Position numbers and translations under genes: made by a program
DNA from: Rothia aeria
GTDB taxonomy: Bacteria; Actinomycetota; Actinomycetes; Actinomycetales; Micrococcaceae
Assembly: GCA_002355935.1 (NCBI GenBank)
Contig: AP017895.1
Location: forward strand, 1,302,001-1,366,000
Direction: 5' to 3'
DNA: 64,000 bases
Part shown: one piece after another, positions 1 to 8,861 of the stretch
Layout: each line of letters opens with the position of its first letter
How positions within the stretch are numbered: the first letter of the stretch is position 1
The notes under the pieces: model-generated
What the model saw: only the letters and a program-made list of their open reading frames with translations
Database searches by the model: none
What the model was told of the DNA's origin: nothing

Positions 1-186
1 ATATGCGTATGCATGGCATTGATCGTGCTTTTGAACTTTAGGGGGATGACCCTCGCCGGAACTCGTGCCGAAAGCCCTCAGCGCACCACACCGGAACACC
101 ACACCGATGACACCCCAGCGACCTGGAGGAAACGGCATGAGCGGTACAGGGCATATGCGAGAGAACGAAGAAGGCATTCACGCTGA
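1..186 (+). CDS. lspA: Signal peptidase II (LspA), C-terminal end only
   Basis: The frame open from base 1 reads a hydrophobic segment (ICVCMALIVLLNF) followed by a charged, hydrophilic tail rich in Arg, Thr and His, and ends at the TGA at 184-186. This fits the last membrane helix and cytoplasmic tail of lipoprotein signal peptidase, which removes signal peptides from prolipoproteins in the membrane. The identification leans on context: in Actinobacteria lspA commonly lies directly upstream of rluD, and here the frame overlaps the rluD start by about 50 bases, as in a translationally coupled pair. The catalytic aspartates lie outside the window, so the family assignment cannot be confirmed from what is visible. 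Confidence 0.5.
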   Translation: MCVCMALIVLLNFRGMTLAGTRAESPQRTTPEHHTDDTPATWRKRHERYRAYARERRRHSR

Positions 187-1122
187 ATTTGAAGTGAGCG
201 AACCCATCGCTGGAATGCGCCTAGATGCGGCGCTTGCGGGGGTCTTTGATGTTCCCCGCACCCGAGCCTCCGCATGGATCCGAGATGGGCATGTGCGTCT
301 CACCCGGGCTCACCAGCCAGTTAAAATCGGCAAATCTCATAAACTGTCGGTGGGGAACTGGTGAGCGTAAACGCCCCCGCACCGCGTGATTTGGCGGATA
401 TTCGCCCCGAAAAAGTAGACGGCTTCTCCATCGTCTACTGCGACGACGACATTGTGGTAGTTGATAAACCCGCCGGGGTGGCGGCGCACCCTTCGCCGGG
501 ATGGCACGGGCCAACCGTACCGTCGGCCCTGCTGGGAGAAGGAATTAGCGTAACAACCTCCGGTGCCGCCGAGCGGCAGGGCATCGTGCACCGGCTGGAC
601 GTGGGAACCAGCGGACTTATGGTACTCGCCCGCAGCGAGCGCGCCTACACCGAGCTTAAACGTGCCTTTAAAGAACGCACAGTGGAGAAGGTGTACCACA
701 CGCTAGTGCAGGGGCTACCCGACCCGCTGCGAGGAACTATCGACGCCCCGATTGGACGGCACCCAGGCAGTGAATGGCGGTTTGCGGTGGTAGAGGACGG
801 GCGAGAATCCATCACCCACTACGAAACGCAAGAGGCATTCGGGCCGGCCACCCTGGTTGAGGTGCACCTTGAAACCGGACGCACCCACCAGATCCGTGTG
901 CATTTTTCAGCGCTCCACCACCCCTGCTGCGGGGATCTCACCTACGGGGCAGACCCCACACTGAGCGCAGAGCTGGGGCTAACCCGCCAGTGGCTGCATG
1001 CCCACCGGCTGGGTTTTACGCACCCCGCCAGCGGTGAGAGAATGAGCTTTGAGAGCCCCTACCCGCGTGATTTGACCTACGCGTTAGAAGCGCTCCGTGA
1101 GGGGAATATTCGGCGAGGATAA
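137..1122 (+). CDS. rluD: 23S rRNA pseudouridine synthase RluD family (frameshifted)
   Basis: Pseudouridine synthase of the RluA/RluD family, which isomerises uridines in large-subunit rRNA. The ATG at 137 follows a GGAGGA at 125-130. The N-terminal part (137 to about 350) is an S4 RNA-binding domain ([19 protein letters not shown]). The catalytic part carries the family signature [12 protein letters not shown], with the presumed catalytic Asp, and the later motif GRTHQIRVH. The two parts are in different frames: the S4 frame stops at 362-364 and the catalytic frame enters near 349. One extra G in the GGGG at 352-355 joins them into a single protein of about 328 aa, the usual family length. 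It overlaps lspA and is followed 76 bases later by dnaE. Alternative: a true split gene, which I consider unlikely. Confidence 0.85.
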
Positions 1123-1198
1123 GGTGACGAGTGCGGAACAGCCTCTGCGCCGCACGAACAACCAGTGACGTACTAGATAGCGAACGAACGGAGAGACC

Positions 1199-4100
1199 GT
1201 GGCGAAAAAAGGCTTCGCACACCTGCATGTGCACACCGAATACTCCATGCTGGATGGTGCCGCGCGACTGAGTGACCTCTTTACGCACACCCGTGAGCTC
1301 GGTATGGACTCCATCGCCACCAGTGATCATGGTTTCTTATTCGGCGCCTTCGACTTCTGGCGGCAGGCAAAAGCTAATGACGTGAAACCCATTATCGGGG
1401 TGGAAGCGTACCTGACTCCCGGAACGCATCGTAGTGACCGTTCCCGTGTGCGGTGGGGAGACGGTTCCCGCGATGATGTTTCTGGTGGTGGCGCATACAC
1501 ACACATGACCATGTGGGCGGAAACCACCGAGGGTATGCACAACCTATTCCGGGCTTCCTCTATCGCCTCCTTGGAAGGGCAGCTGTATAAGCCGCGCATG
1601 GACCGTGAGGTGCTGCAAACTTACTCCAAAGGTTTGATTGCCACCACCGGGTGCCCTTCAGGTGAGATTCAGACGCGTCTACGCCTGGGACAGTATCAGG
1701 AGGCGGTTGCTGCCGCCGCAGAATTCCGCGATATTTTCGGTAAGGGTAACTTCTATTGTGAAGTGATGGATCACGGCCTGTCTATTGAGAAAAATGTGGC
1801 TGCTGATCTGATGCGCCTCGCTAAAGAACTTGACCTGCCGTTTGTGGCAACTAACGATCTGCACTACACCAAACACGAAGACTACAATGCGCACGCGGCG
1901 CTGCTGTGCGTACAGTCAGGCTCAACCCTGGAAGACCCCAATCGCTTCAAATTTGATGCGGATAACTTTTACCTGCGTTCACCTGAGGAGATGTACTCCA
2001 TCTTTGGCGATATTCCCGGGGCATGCGAGAACACCCTCGAAATCGCTGAGCGGTGCAACGTCGAGTTCAACACCAAAGCGAACTATATGCCGAACTTCCC
2101 GGTGCCTGAGGGAGAGAGCGAAGAATCATGGTTCGTGAAAGAAGTTGAGGCGGGGCTGCATTACCGGTTCCCCAACGGCATCCCTGATGAGGTACGTAAA
2201 CAGGCGAATTATGAGGTTGAGGTTATTACCTCAATGGGCTTCCCCGGCTACTTCTTGGTGGTGGCGGACTTCATTAACTGGGCGAAACGCAATAATATTC
2301 GTGTGGGCCCGGGGCGTGGCTCCGGTGCGGGGTCGATGGTTGCGTACGCTATGCGCATCACCGAGCTGAACCCGCTGCGGCACGAACTGATTTTTGAGCG
2401 GTTCCTGAACCCTGACCGCGTCTCAATGCCTGACTTCGACGTGGACTTTGACGATCGCCGCCGCCCCGAGGTGATCCACTATGTGACTGAGAAGTACGGT
2501 GAAGATAAGGTCGCGCAGATCGTCACCTTCGGCACCATTAAAGCGAAGCAGGCGCTCAAAGACGCCTCCCGAGTGATGGGGTACCCTTACTCGGTGGGGG
2601 AGCGGCTCACCAAGGCAATGCCGCCGGATGTGATGGGAAAGAACATTGCCCTAGCGAACGTCTACAACAAAGACGATAAACGCTACGCCGAAGCAGGAGA
2701 TTTGCGTGAGCTCATCGAAACCGACGACGTTTCGGGCAAGGTTTTTAAAACCGCTCAGGGCCTTGAAGGCCTAAAACGCCAGTGGGGCGTGCACGCTGCC
2801 GGTGTGATTATGTCCTCGGAGGTACTCACCGAAGTCATCCCTGTGATGCGCCGTGAAGCAGATGGGCAGGTGATCACCCAGTTTGATTACCCCACCTGTG
2901 AGGGGCTGGGCCTGATTAAGATGGACTTTCTGGGGCTGCGTAACCTCACCATCATCTCGGACGCTATTGAAAACATTAAAGCTAACCGTAATTTTGACCT
3001 CGACTTAGAGACGCTTGAGCTGAGCGATAAAGCATCCTACGAGCTGCTGGCGCGCGGTGATACGCTGGGCGTGTTCCAGCTCGATGGCGGACCGATGCGC
3101 TCGCTTCTGAAGCTTATGGAGCCTGAAGAGTTTGAGCATATTTCCGCTGTGCTTGCTCTCTACCGTCCCGGGCCGATGGGGGCGAACTCGCATACGAACT
3201 ATGCGCTGCGCAAGAACGGTAAGCAGGAGATTACGGCGATCCATCCCGAACTGGAGGAGCCTCTTTCCGATATTTTGGGTACCACGTACGGTTTGATCGT
3301 GTACCAGGAACAGGTGATGGCGATCGCCCAGAAGGTGGCGAATTACACCCTTGGTGAGGCAGATCTTTTGCGCCGCGCAATGGGTAAGAAGAAAAAGGCT
3401 GAGCTGGATAAACAGTACGCCACGTTCCACGATGGCATGATTTCGAACGGATACTCTGAGGGCGCGGTAAAAGCCCTGTGGGATATTCTGCTGCCGTTTT
3501 CCGATTACGCGTTTAATAAGGCTCATACGGCTGCTTACGGGCTGGTTTCATACTGGACCGCATACTTGAAAGCGCACTACCCGCAGGAGTACATGGCTGC
3601 GCTGCTGACCAGTGTGGGCGATAACAAAGATAAGCTTGCCATGTACCTGAACGAGTGCCACCGTATGGGTATTACCGTGCTGCCGCCTGATGTGAATGAA
3701 TCGGAGCTAACGTTCGCCCCGGTGGGTGACGATATCCGCTTCGGCATGGGCGCAGTCCGTAACGTGGGCGCGAACGTGGTGGATGGTATGATTACCGCCC
3801 GCAATGAGAAGGGCCGGTATGAGTCGTTCAGCGATTTCCTGCAAAAAGTGCCGTTGAGCGTGTGCAATAAGCGCACCATTGATTCGCTCATTAAAGCGGG
3901 TGCGTTTGACGATCTGGGGCATACCCGCCGTTCTCTTGCGCTCATGCATGAGGAGGCAATTGATGCGGCTGTCTCGGTGAAACGTAAGGAAGCCGCCGGG
4001 CAGTTTGACCTGTTCGGTTCCCTCGGGATGGGGGAGGAACTGGGCGAGGATCTGTCGGTATCGGTACCTGATGTTCCCGAGTGGGAACGGCGCGATAAGC

Positions 4101-4735
4101 TCAACTTTGAGCGTGACATGCTGGGGCTGTACGTCTCGGATCACCCGTTGCGCGGGCTGGAACGCGCCCTTTCCGATGCGTCCAGCACCTCGATTCACGA
4201 CATTATGGAGGAAGAATCCCACATTAAAGACGGCGAGTTCGTCACAATCGCCGGGATGCTCACGGGCGTGTCACGGCGTATCGCTAAGTCAAGCGGTAAC
4301 CAGTACGCCACTGCCGAGCTGGAAGACCCCTCGGGGGTGACGATCACCGTCATGTTCTTTGCCCGCACCTATGAGACGGTGGGTGGGGTACTCGCTGATG
4401 ATTTGATCTGCTCAGTGCGTGGACGTGTACAACGTCGAGACGACGGCAGTGTGAATATTAGTGCCCAGGAGCTGACGATCCTGGAGCTTACCGAGGATGG
4501 GCGTACCGGCCCGGTGACGATCGCTATCCCCGAGTATCGTGCCACCGAATCGAACCTGGTGCACCTGCGGGATGTGCTGCTTGATCATCGGGGTTCGACG
4601 GATGTGCGCCTGGCCCTGCGCGGTCGGGAGAAAGAACAATTGGTGCTGTTGGAGGCTAAGCTGCGGGTGGAACCAAACCCCAGTTTATTCGGTGAGATTA
4701 AGACGATTTTCGGCCCCGGGTGCATCCGCCGCTAG
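1199..4735 (+). CDS. dnaE: DNA polymerase III subunit alpha (DnaE1)
   Basis: Catalytic subunit of the replicative DNA polymerase, 1178 aa and intact. It opens with a GTG at 1199. Residues 8-21 (HLHVHTEYSMLDGA) are the start of the PHP domain, which in actinobacterial DnaE1 carries the proofreading nuclease. The polymerase active-site motif PDFDVDFDD is at residues 411-419, with the upstream GPGRGSGAGS motif of the palm/finger region. GMGAVRNVG in the second half belongs to the helix-hairpin-helix part, and the C-terminus holds an OB-fold region (TIAGMLTGVSRRI). Length and domain order match the family. The gene lies in the lspA-rluD-dnaE arrangement and runs co-directionally with its neighbours. 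Confidence 0.97.
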   Translation: MAKKGFAHLHVHTEYSMLDGAARLSDLFTHTRELGMDSIATSDHGFLFGAFDFWRQAKANDVKPIIGVEAYLTPGTHRSDRSRVRWGDGSRDDVSGGGAYTHMTMWAETTEGMHNLFRASSIASLEGQLYKPRMDREVLQTYSKGLIATTGCPSGEIQTRLRLGQYQEAVAAAAEFRDIFGKGNFYCEVMDHGLSIEKNVAADLMRLAKELDLPFVATNDLHYTKHEDYNAHAALLCVQSGSTLEDPNRFKFDADNFYLRSPEEMYSIFGDIPGACENTLEIAERCNVEFNTKANYMPNFPVPEGESEESWFVKEVEAGLHYRFPNGIPDEVRKQANYEVEVITSMGFPGYFLVVADFINWAKRNNIRVGPGRGSGAGSMVAYAMRITELNPLRHELIFERFLNPDRVSMPDFDVDFDDRRRPEVIHYVTEKYGEDKVAQIVTFGTIKAKQALKDASRVMGYPYSVGERLTKAMPPDVMGKNIALANVYNKDDKRYAEAGDLRELIETDDVSGKVFKTAQGLEGLKRQWGVHAAGVIMSSEVLTEVIPVMRREADGQVITQFDYPTCEGLGLIKMDFLGLRNLTIISDAIENIKANRNFDLDLETLELSDKASYELLARGDTLGVFQLDGGPMRSLLKLMEPEEFEHISAVLALYRPGPMGANSHTNYALRKNGKQEITAIHPELEEPLSDILGTTYGLIVYQEQVMAIAQKVANYTLGEADLLRRAMGKKKKAELDKQYATFHDGMISNGYSEGAVKALWDILLPFSDYAFNKAHTAAYGLVSYWTAYLKAHYPQEYMAALLTSVGDNKDKLAMYLNECHRMGITVLPPDVNESELTFAPVGDDIRFGMGAVRNVGANVVDGMITARNEKGRYESFSDFLQKVPLSVCNKRTIDSLIKAGAFDDLGHTRRSLALMHEEAIDAAVSVKRKEAAGQFDLFGSLGMGEELGEDLSVSVPDVPEWERRDKLNFERDMLGLYVSDHPLRGLERALSDASSTSIHDIMEEESHIKDGEFVTIAGMLTGVSRRIAKSSGNQYATAELEDPSGVTITVMFFARTYETVGGVLADDLICSVRGRVQRRDDGSVNISAQELTILELTEDGRTGPVTIAIPEYRATESNLVHLRDVLLDHRGSTDVRLALRGREKEQLVLLEAKLRVEPNPSLFGEIKTIFGPGCIRR

Positions 4736-4922
4736 GCTGTTGAGCCTTCATGAGGCAGCTGACGTGAGATGAGGTCGGCAGGGGCTTGGCTCTGCTCAAG
4801 CGGATGCGTTCAGGGCATATATACAGCAAACTATGCGGTTAGGGTCCCCTGTAGCGGGGTACACTGGGAATAAGTATGCTCACAGTGGGCGGTTATACCC
4901 CGTCCGACCGAGGAGGCTCCCT

Positions 4923-5482
4923 GTGTATTGCCCCTACTGCAAACACACCGATTCCCGAGTGGTTGACTCCCGCACCACCGATGACGGTGCCGCAATCCGC
5001 CGCCGCCGTCAGTGCACCGACTGCGGGCGCCGGTTTACCACGGTCGAAACAACCAGTATTTCTGTTATTAAACGCTCCGGGGTTACCGAGCCGTTCGACC
5101 GCGCTAAAATCGCTTCGGGTGTGCGTAAAGCCTGCCAGGGCAGGCCGGTCGGTGAGGATGACCTGGCGAAGCTCGCCCAGGAGGTAGAGGAACGTATCCG
5201 CGCCAAGGGGCTTGCCGAAATTAACGCGCATGAGGTGGGGCTGACTATTCTAGAGCCGCTATCGAAGCTGGATGCGGTGGCGTACCTGCGGTTCGCCAGT
5301 GTGTATCAGGCGTTTGAAAACCTTGAAGATTTTGAGGGGCCATTGCTTTGCTCCGTAAAGATGCTGTGGGGGATGCGCTGCCCGAGGCTGAAGCACCTGC
5401 ACCGAAACCCCGCAAGGCCAAGACGGAGACGGCCAGCACCAAAAAACCTAAAGAGGTTCCTCTGCAGGATACCCTGTTATAG
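4923..5482 (+). CDS. nrdR: Transcriptional repressor NrdR (frameshifted near the C-terminus)
   Basis: NrdR is a zinc-ribbon and ATP-cone repressor that senses ATP/dATP and represses ribonucleotide reductase genes. The chosen GTG at 4923 follows an AGGAGG at about 4910. The protein begins CPYCKH...[10 protein letters not shown] (four-Cys zinc ribbon), followed by an ATP-cone ([16 protein letters not shown]) and ends with the conserved [16 protein letters not shown]. The frame then leaves the family sequence after that point. Adding one G to the run at 5336-5339 restores [12 protein letters not shown] and a Lys/Pro/Ala-rich tail ending at TAG 5480-5482, about 186 aa. The gene sits about 190 bases downstream of dnaE and converges on ppgK. 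Confidence 0.9.
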
Positions 5483-5507
5483 GGCCACCCTACACCACGT
5501 ATACTAA

Positions 5508-5547
5508 TGTGCCCTACCGGTTGGAACTTGAACACCGGTAGGGCACA
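5508..5547. terminator. Bidirectional hairpin terminator between nrdR and ppgK
   Basis: A perfect 14-bp inverted repeat (arms 5508-5521 and 5534-5547, starting TGTGCCCTACCGGT) with a 12-base loop lies between the convergent nrdR and ppgK stop codons. It is followed on the plus strand by a pyrimidine-rich CCTCTTTCTTATT. The position and symmetry fit a terminator shared by both genes. Confidence 0.75.
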
Positions 5548-5583
5548 CCTCTTTCTTATTGGCAGGTTTTCTCGGCGGGCTCT

Positions 5584-6458
5584 TTACGCCTCCCCGCGGC
5601 GTTGACGTTCGGGCAGCATACCGCCAGCCCACAGTGCCGCCCCCACAATACCGGCATTATTGCGCAGGGTTGCCATGACCATGGGGGTGCGAATCTCGTC
5701 CTCAAAATAAGGCATGAACTTTTCGGGGTTCTTCGAGATACCACCGCCGATAATGAAAAGGTCGGGGAGAACAGTGCCTCAACATGCTGGAAGTACCGGC
5801 GCAGACGTTTACTTGCGTACTTCTTCCAGGAAAGTTCATGGACTTCGCGTGCCCGGGCGGACGCGCGGGATTCTGCATCGTGCCCGTCAATTTCAAGGTG
5901 CCCAAGTTCGGTGTTCGGCACCAGCACACCGTTATTAATGAGGGCGGAACCAATACCGGTCCCCAGGGTGATAACGGCGATGAGCCCCATCTTGTCTCGC
6001 CCCTGCCCGTAGGTGGCTTCGGCAAGACCTGCAGCATCGGCATCATTAATGCCGTAGACAGCTCTTGAATCCAGGGCGTCACTGATGAGCTGCTCAAGGT
6101 TAGTGTTAATCCAGGTCGGATCAACATTCGCGGCGGAGAACACCACACCGTTCTTCACCACAGCGGGGAAATCAACGCCAATAGCCGAGTGAGGTTCAGG
6201 CGCTAAATCGCGGGATTGAAGCTCATCAACAATCTGACGCGCCACCTGGGCAATGGCCTGCGGGGTTGCCGGTTGCGGGGTGGGGATGCGGAAACGCTCA
6301 GACACCAGGTTGCCGGTGCGCAGATCAACGATCCCGCCTTTCATCCCGGTGCCGCCAATATCAATACCGATCATTAGGTCTTTCGGCGTGGGCGCCGGGA
6401 TATCGACATACTCTACTGACTCTTCGGCTGCGGAATTTGCCGCTGTACTCTTGCTCAT
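5584..6458 (-). CDS. ppgK: Polyphosphate glucokinase (frameshifted)
   Basis: ROK-family glucokinase that phosphorylates glucose using polyphosphate (and usually ATP). After a low-complexity N-terminus it carries the phosphate-binding motif [17 protein letters not shown], the segment [14 protein letters not shown], the second phosphate motif [15 protein letters not shown] and [13 protein letters not shown], all typical of PpgK. The C-terminus as read diverges after VEALFSP; restoring one C on the coding strand (GGGG at 5764-5767 on the plus strand) recovers [18 protein letters not shown] and a natural end at 5584-5586, about 291 aa. The next gene upstream is map, on the same strand, 47 bases away. 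Confidence 0.88.
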
Positions 6459-6505
6459 GGGTTTCTCTTTCCTTGTTGTGTCTGCGTTATGAAGGGAATG
6501 CTGAA

Positions 6506-7402
6506 TTAAGGCAGGGTGAGAACATCCACGCCGTCTGATGTGACAACCATGGTGTGCTCAAACTGGGCGGTACGTTTACGGTCACGGGTGACCACGGTCC
6601 AATTGTCGTCCCACAAATCCCACTCAATGGTGCCTAGGGTCAGCATGGGCTCAATAGTGAAGATCATGCCTTCTTTAATCTCGGTGTCGTAGGCGGGCGC
6701 CGCATCGTAGTGGGGAATAATAAGGCCTGAATGGAATTCGCGGCCTACACCGTGCCCGGTGTAGTCACGCACCACACCGTACCCAAAACGCGCCGCATAT
6801 TTTTCAATCACGCGGCCAATAACGTTAATCTGACGGCCCGGTTTAACTGCTTTCATCGCACGGTTAAGGGCCTCTTCGGTGCGTTCAACCAACAGGCGGG
6901 ACTCCTCATCAACGTTGCCCACCAGCAAAGTCTTATTGGTATCGCCGTGCATTCCGTCAAGGTAGGCGGTGACGTCAAGATTCAGAATGTCGCCGTCCTC
7001 AAGCACCGTAGAATCGGGAATGCCGTGGCAGATCACCTCATTCAGCGAGGTACACACCGACTTCGGGTAGCCGCGGTAGTCCACGGTGGAGGGGTAGGCG
7101 CCGTGATCACAAATATACTCATGAACCAGCACATCAATCTGGTCGGTTGTTGTCCCCGGGACGGCAATCTTCGCCGCTTCCACAATGGCACCGGCGGCGA
7201 CCTTACCGGCTGCACGCACCCTCTCAACCTCTTCAGGGGTGTACATATTTGAATCGTTGCCCTCATTGGCGGTGGGTTTCCCCACGTACTCGGGACGAAC
7301 AATGTCTGCCGGTACTTTACGCATGGGGGTGATGGTGCCGGGGGCCAAGCACCCTACGGGTGCGGTACCCGGTTCTGCGGGAAGATTATGAGAAGTAGCC
7401 AT
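6506..7402 (-). CDS. map: Type I methionine aminopeptidase
   Basis: Removes the initiator methionine from nascent proteins. The metal ligands of the pita-bread fold are all visible: the two Asp in [17 protein letters not shown], the His in [12 protein letters not shown], and Glu in FTIEPML and QFEHTMVV. I start it at the ATG at 7400-7402 ([12 protein letters not shown]), giving 298 aa with an N-terminal extension of about 40 residues, as is common in actinobacterial forms. The open frame extends upstream to 7453 (MGVCPVPV...), but that stretch looks non-conserved. The Shine-Dalgarno is weak for this start. It shares the strand with ppgK and diverges from the small gene at 7608. Confidence 0.92.
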   Translation of the reverse strand: MATSHNLPAEPGTAPVGCLAPGTITPMRKVPADIVRPEYVGKPTANEGNDSNMYTPEEVERVRAAGKVAAGAIVEAAKIAVPGTTTDQIDVLVHEYICDHGAYPSTVDYRGYPKSVCTSLNEVICHGIPDSTVLEDGDILNLDVTAYLDGMHGDTNKTLLVGNVDEESRLLVERTEEALNRAMKAVKPGRQINVIGRVIEKYAARFGYGVVRDYTGHGVGREFHSGLIIPHYDAAPAYDTEIKEGMIFTIEPMLTLGTIEWDLWDDNWTVVTRDRKRTAQFEHTMVVTSDGVDVLTLP

Positions 7403-7607
7403 ACCTAATATTTTAGCGGCGCCCACCCGCACTGGGACCGGGCAGACACCCAAATCCTGAACCTTTTGCCAACTGGTGTATTATTTTCCGCGCTGTTTTC
7501 AGCGGTGCGGGGGTAAACACATGCGAAGCGAGCACGGATAAGATACCGTGAAAGGTACATACCGTACATATAGATACACTCATGTAGTGTGAGACTAAGG
7601 AGAGACT

Positions 7608-7808
7608 GTGAGCCTGAAAAATGATATGACCCCCGGCCCCCACGAGACCGAATACTGGTACAACACCTCCACTGGGGAGGTTGAAGAAGGGCAGCAGAGC
7701 AAGATCACTCACCTGTGGGGCCCTTATAAGACCCGTGAAGAGGCGGAACACGCTATGGAAACCGCCCAGAAACGCAACGAAGAATGGGATAACCAGTGGA
7801 AGGACTAG
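7608..7808 (+). CDS. Small SPOR-like conserved protein, 66 aa
   Basis: A 66-residue acidic protein starting at GTG 7608, with a strong AAGGAGAGA ribosome binding site about 8 bases upstream. The core YWYNTSTGEVEEG and LWGPYKTREEAEHAMETA resembles the short SPOR-like proteins of Actinobacteria, which are often found beside map. There is no signal peptide or membrane segment. SPOR domains bind denuded peptidoglycan when exported, but nothing here indicates export, so the cellular role is open. It is divergent from map and monocistronic, being followed by the convergent panB. Confidence 0.65.
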   Translation: MSLKNDMTPGPHETEYWYNTSTGEVEEGQQSKITHLWGPYKTREEAEHAMETAQKRNEEWDNQWKD

Positions 7809-7853
7809 ACCCCACCAGCGGTAGGGGTGTCCCTCAATGATGCGTTAAATATT

Positions 7854-7897
7854 TCCGGCTGGCCCATACACATGATGCGTACGGAACCAGCCGGAAA
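7854..7897. repeat. Inverted repeat between the SPOR-like gene and panB
   Basis: Ten-base perfect arms (TTCCGGCTGG at 7854-7863 and its complement at 7888-7897) with a 24-base spacer lie between two convergent genes. No clear U-tract follows on either strand (A6 follows on the plus strand), so a terminator role is plausible but not strong. Confidence 0.4.
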
Positions 7898-7921
7898 AAA
7901 CATGCTGGCTGTGGGCTGGCC

Positions 7922-8818
7922 TTAGTTGAATGTGTGCTCATCGGCCGGGAATGAGCCAGCCCGTACCTCAGAGCGGTAAGCGCGAGCTGCATCCTCCAGC
8001 AGCTGCCCCACTTGGGCGAACTGCTTCACGAAAGTAGGCATCCGCCCTTGACGCACGCCCATGGCGTCCTGCCACACCAGCACCTGCCCGTCAGCAGTAT
8101 TACCCGCACCAATGCCGATGGTGGGTACCGCACCCACTGCCTGGTTAACACGTTCAGCAGTTTCTGCGGTTACCATCTCCATGAGGATGCAGAAAGCGCC
8201 AGCAGCGGCGAGTGCCCGGGCGTCTTCAACTACCCGGTCGGCGGTACCGTGACGGCCCTGAACCCTGAAACCGCCCAGGGCGTGCTCAGCCTGCGGGGTG
8301 AACCCCACGTGCGCAACTACCGGGATGCCAGCGGTTACGAGGGCTTGCACCCAGTCGGCCATGCGCGCATCGGCCTCAATTTTTACGGCGTGCGCCCCGC
8401 CTTCTTTCATGAGGCGCGCCGCAGAAGCAACCGCCTGCTGCGGCGACTGCTCGTAGGTGCCAAACGGCAGATCGGCGACCACCATTGCCCGTTTCGCCCC
8501 GCGTGATACTGCGGCCACCATCGGGATTATCTCATCAAGGGTGATGGCTAGGGTGGAGTCGTAACCAAGCATCACATTCGCGGCCGAGTCACCAATAAGA
8601 AGCATCTCAATGCCTGCGCGGTCAAAAACCTGCGCTGTGGAAAAGTCGTAGCAGGTGAGCATTGAGAACTTCTCACCCTCAGCCTTAGCCCGCTCCAGGT
8701 GGATGGTGCGGATTTTTTTCACCGTATCAAGGCTAAAGGGCGTTTGGGCCATGCCGGGTGTCTCGGCAGTGTTCGTTACAGTGGACGTTGCATAGGGTGC
8801 GTTTTCGTTCTCACTCAT
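7922..8818 (-). CDS. panB: 3-methyl-2-oxobutanoate hydroxymethyltransferase
   Basis: Ketopantoate hydroxymethyltransferase, the first step of pantothenate and CoA synthesis, transferring a hydroxymethyl group from methylene-tetrahydrofolate to 2-oxoisovalerate. Recognisable segments are FSMLTCYDFSTAQVFDRAG, MLLIGDSAANVMLGYDSTL (metal-binding Asp), VVADLPFGTYE, HAVKIEADARM and TIGIGAGNTADGQVLVW. It is 298 aa and intact, with an N-terminal extension of about 25 polar residues before the TIM barrel. It stands alone: panC and panD are not adjacent. Downstream on the same strand there is no further gene before the convergent small SPOR-like gene. Confidence 0.95.
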   Translation of the reverse strand: MSENENAPYATSTVTNTAETPGMAQTPFSLDTVKKIRTIHLERAKAEGEKFSMLTCYDFSTAQVFDRAGIEMLLIGDSAANVMLGYDSTLAITLDEIIPMVAAVSRGAKRAMVVADLPFGTYEQSPQQAVASAARLMKEGGAHAVKIEADARMADWVQALVTAGIPVVAHVGFTPQAEHALGGFRVQGRHGTADRVVEDARALAAAGAFCILMEMVTAETAERVNQAVGAVPTIGIGAGNTADGQVLVWQDAMGVRQGRMPTFVKQFAQVGQLLEDAARAYRSEVRAGSFPADEHTFN

Positions 8819-8861
8819 GCCTATAGTTTATCCTGCCTAACCCCTGGCACCGGTACCTGCG

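Noticed and set aside
1016-1330. Many antisense and alternative-frame open frames over core genes.
   Set aside because: They lie inside well-identified genes, lack ribosome binding sites and show the composition of shadow frames.
4800-4922. NrdR-box-like sequence in front of nrdR (around CATATATACAGC).
   Set aside because: It departs from the consensus and has no paired second box at the usual spacing.
7854-7897. Calling the inverted repeat an intrinsic terminator.
   Set aside because: No U-tract follows on either strand, so I list it only as an inverted repeat.
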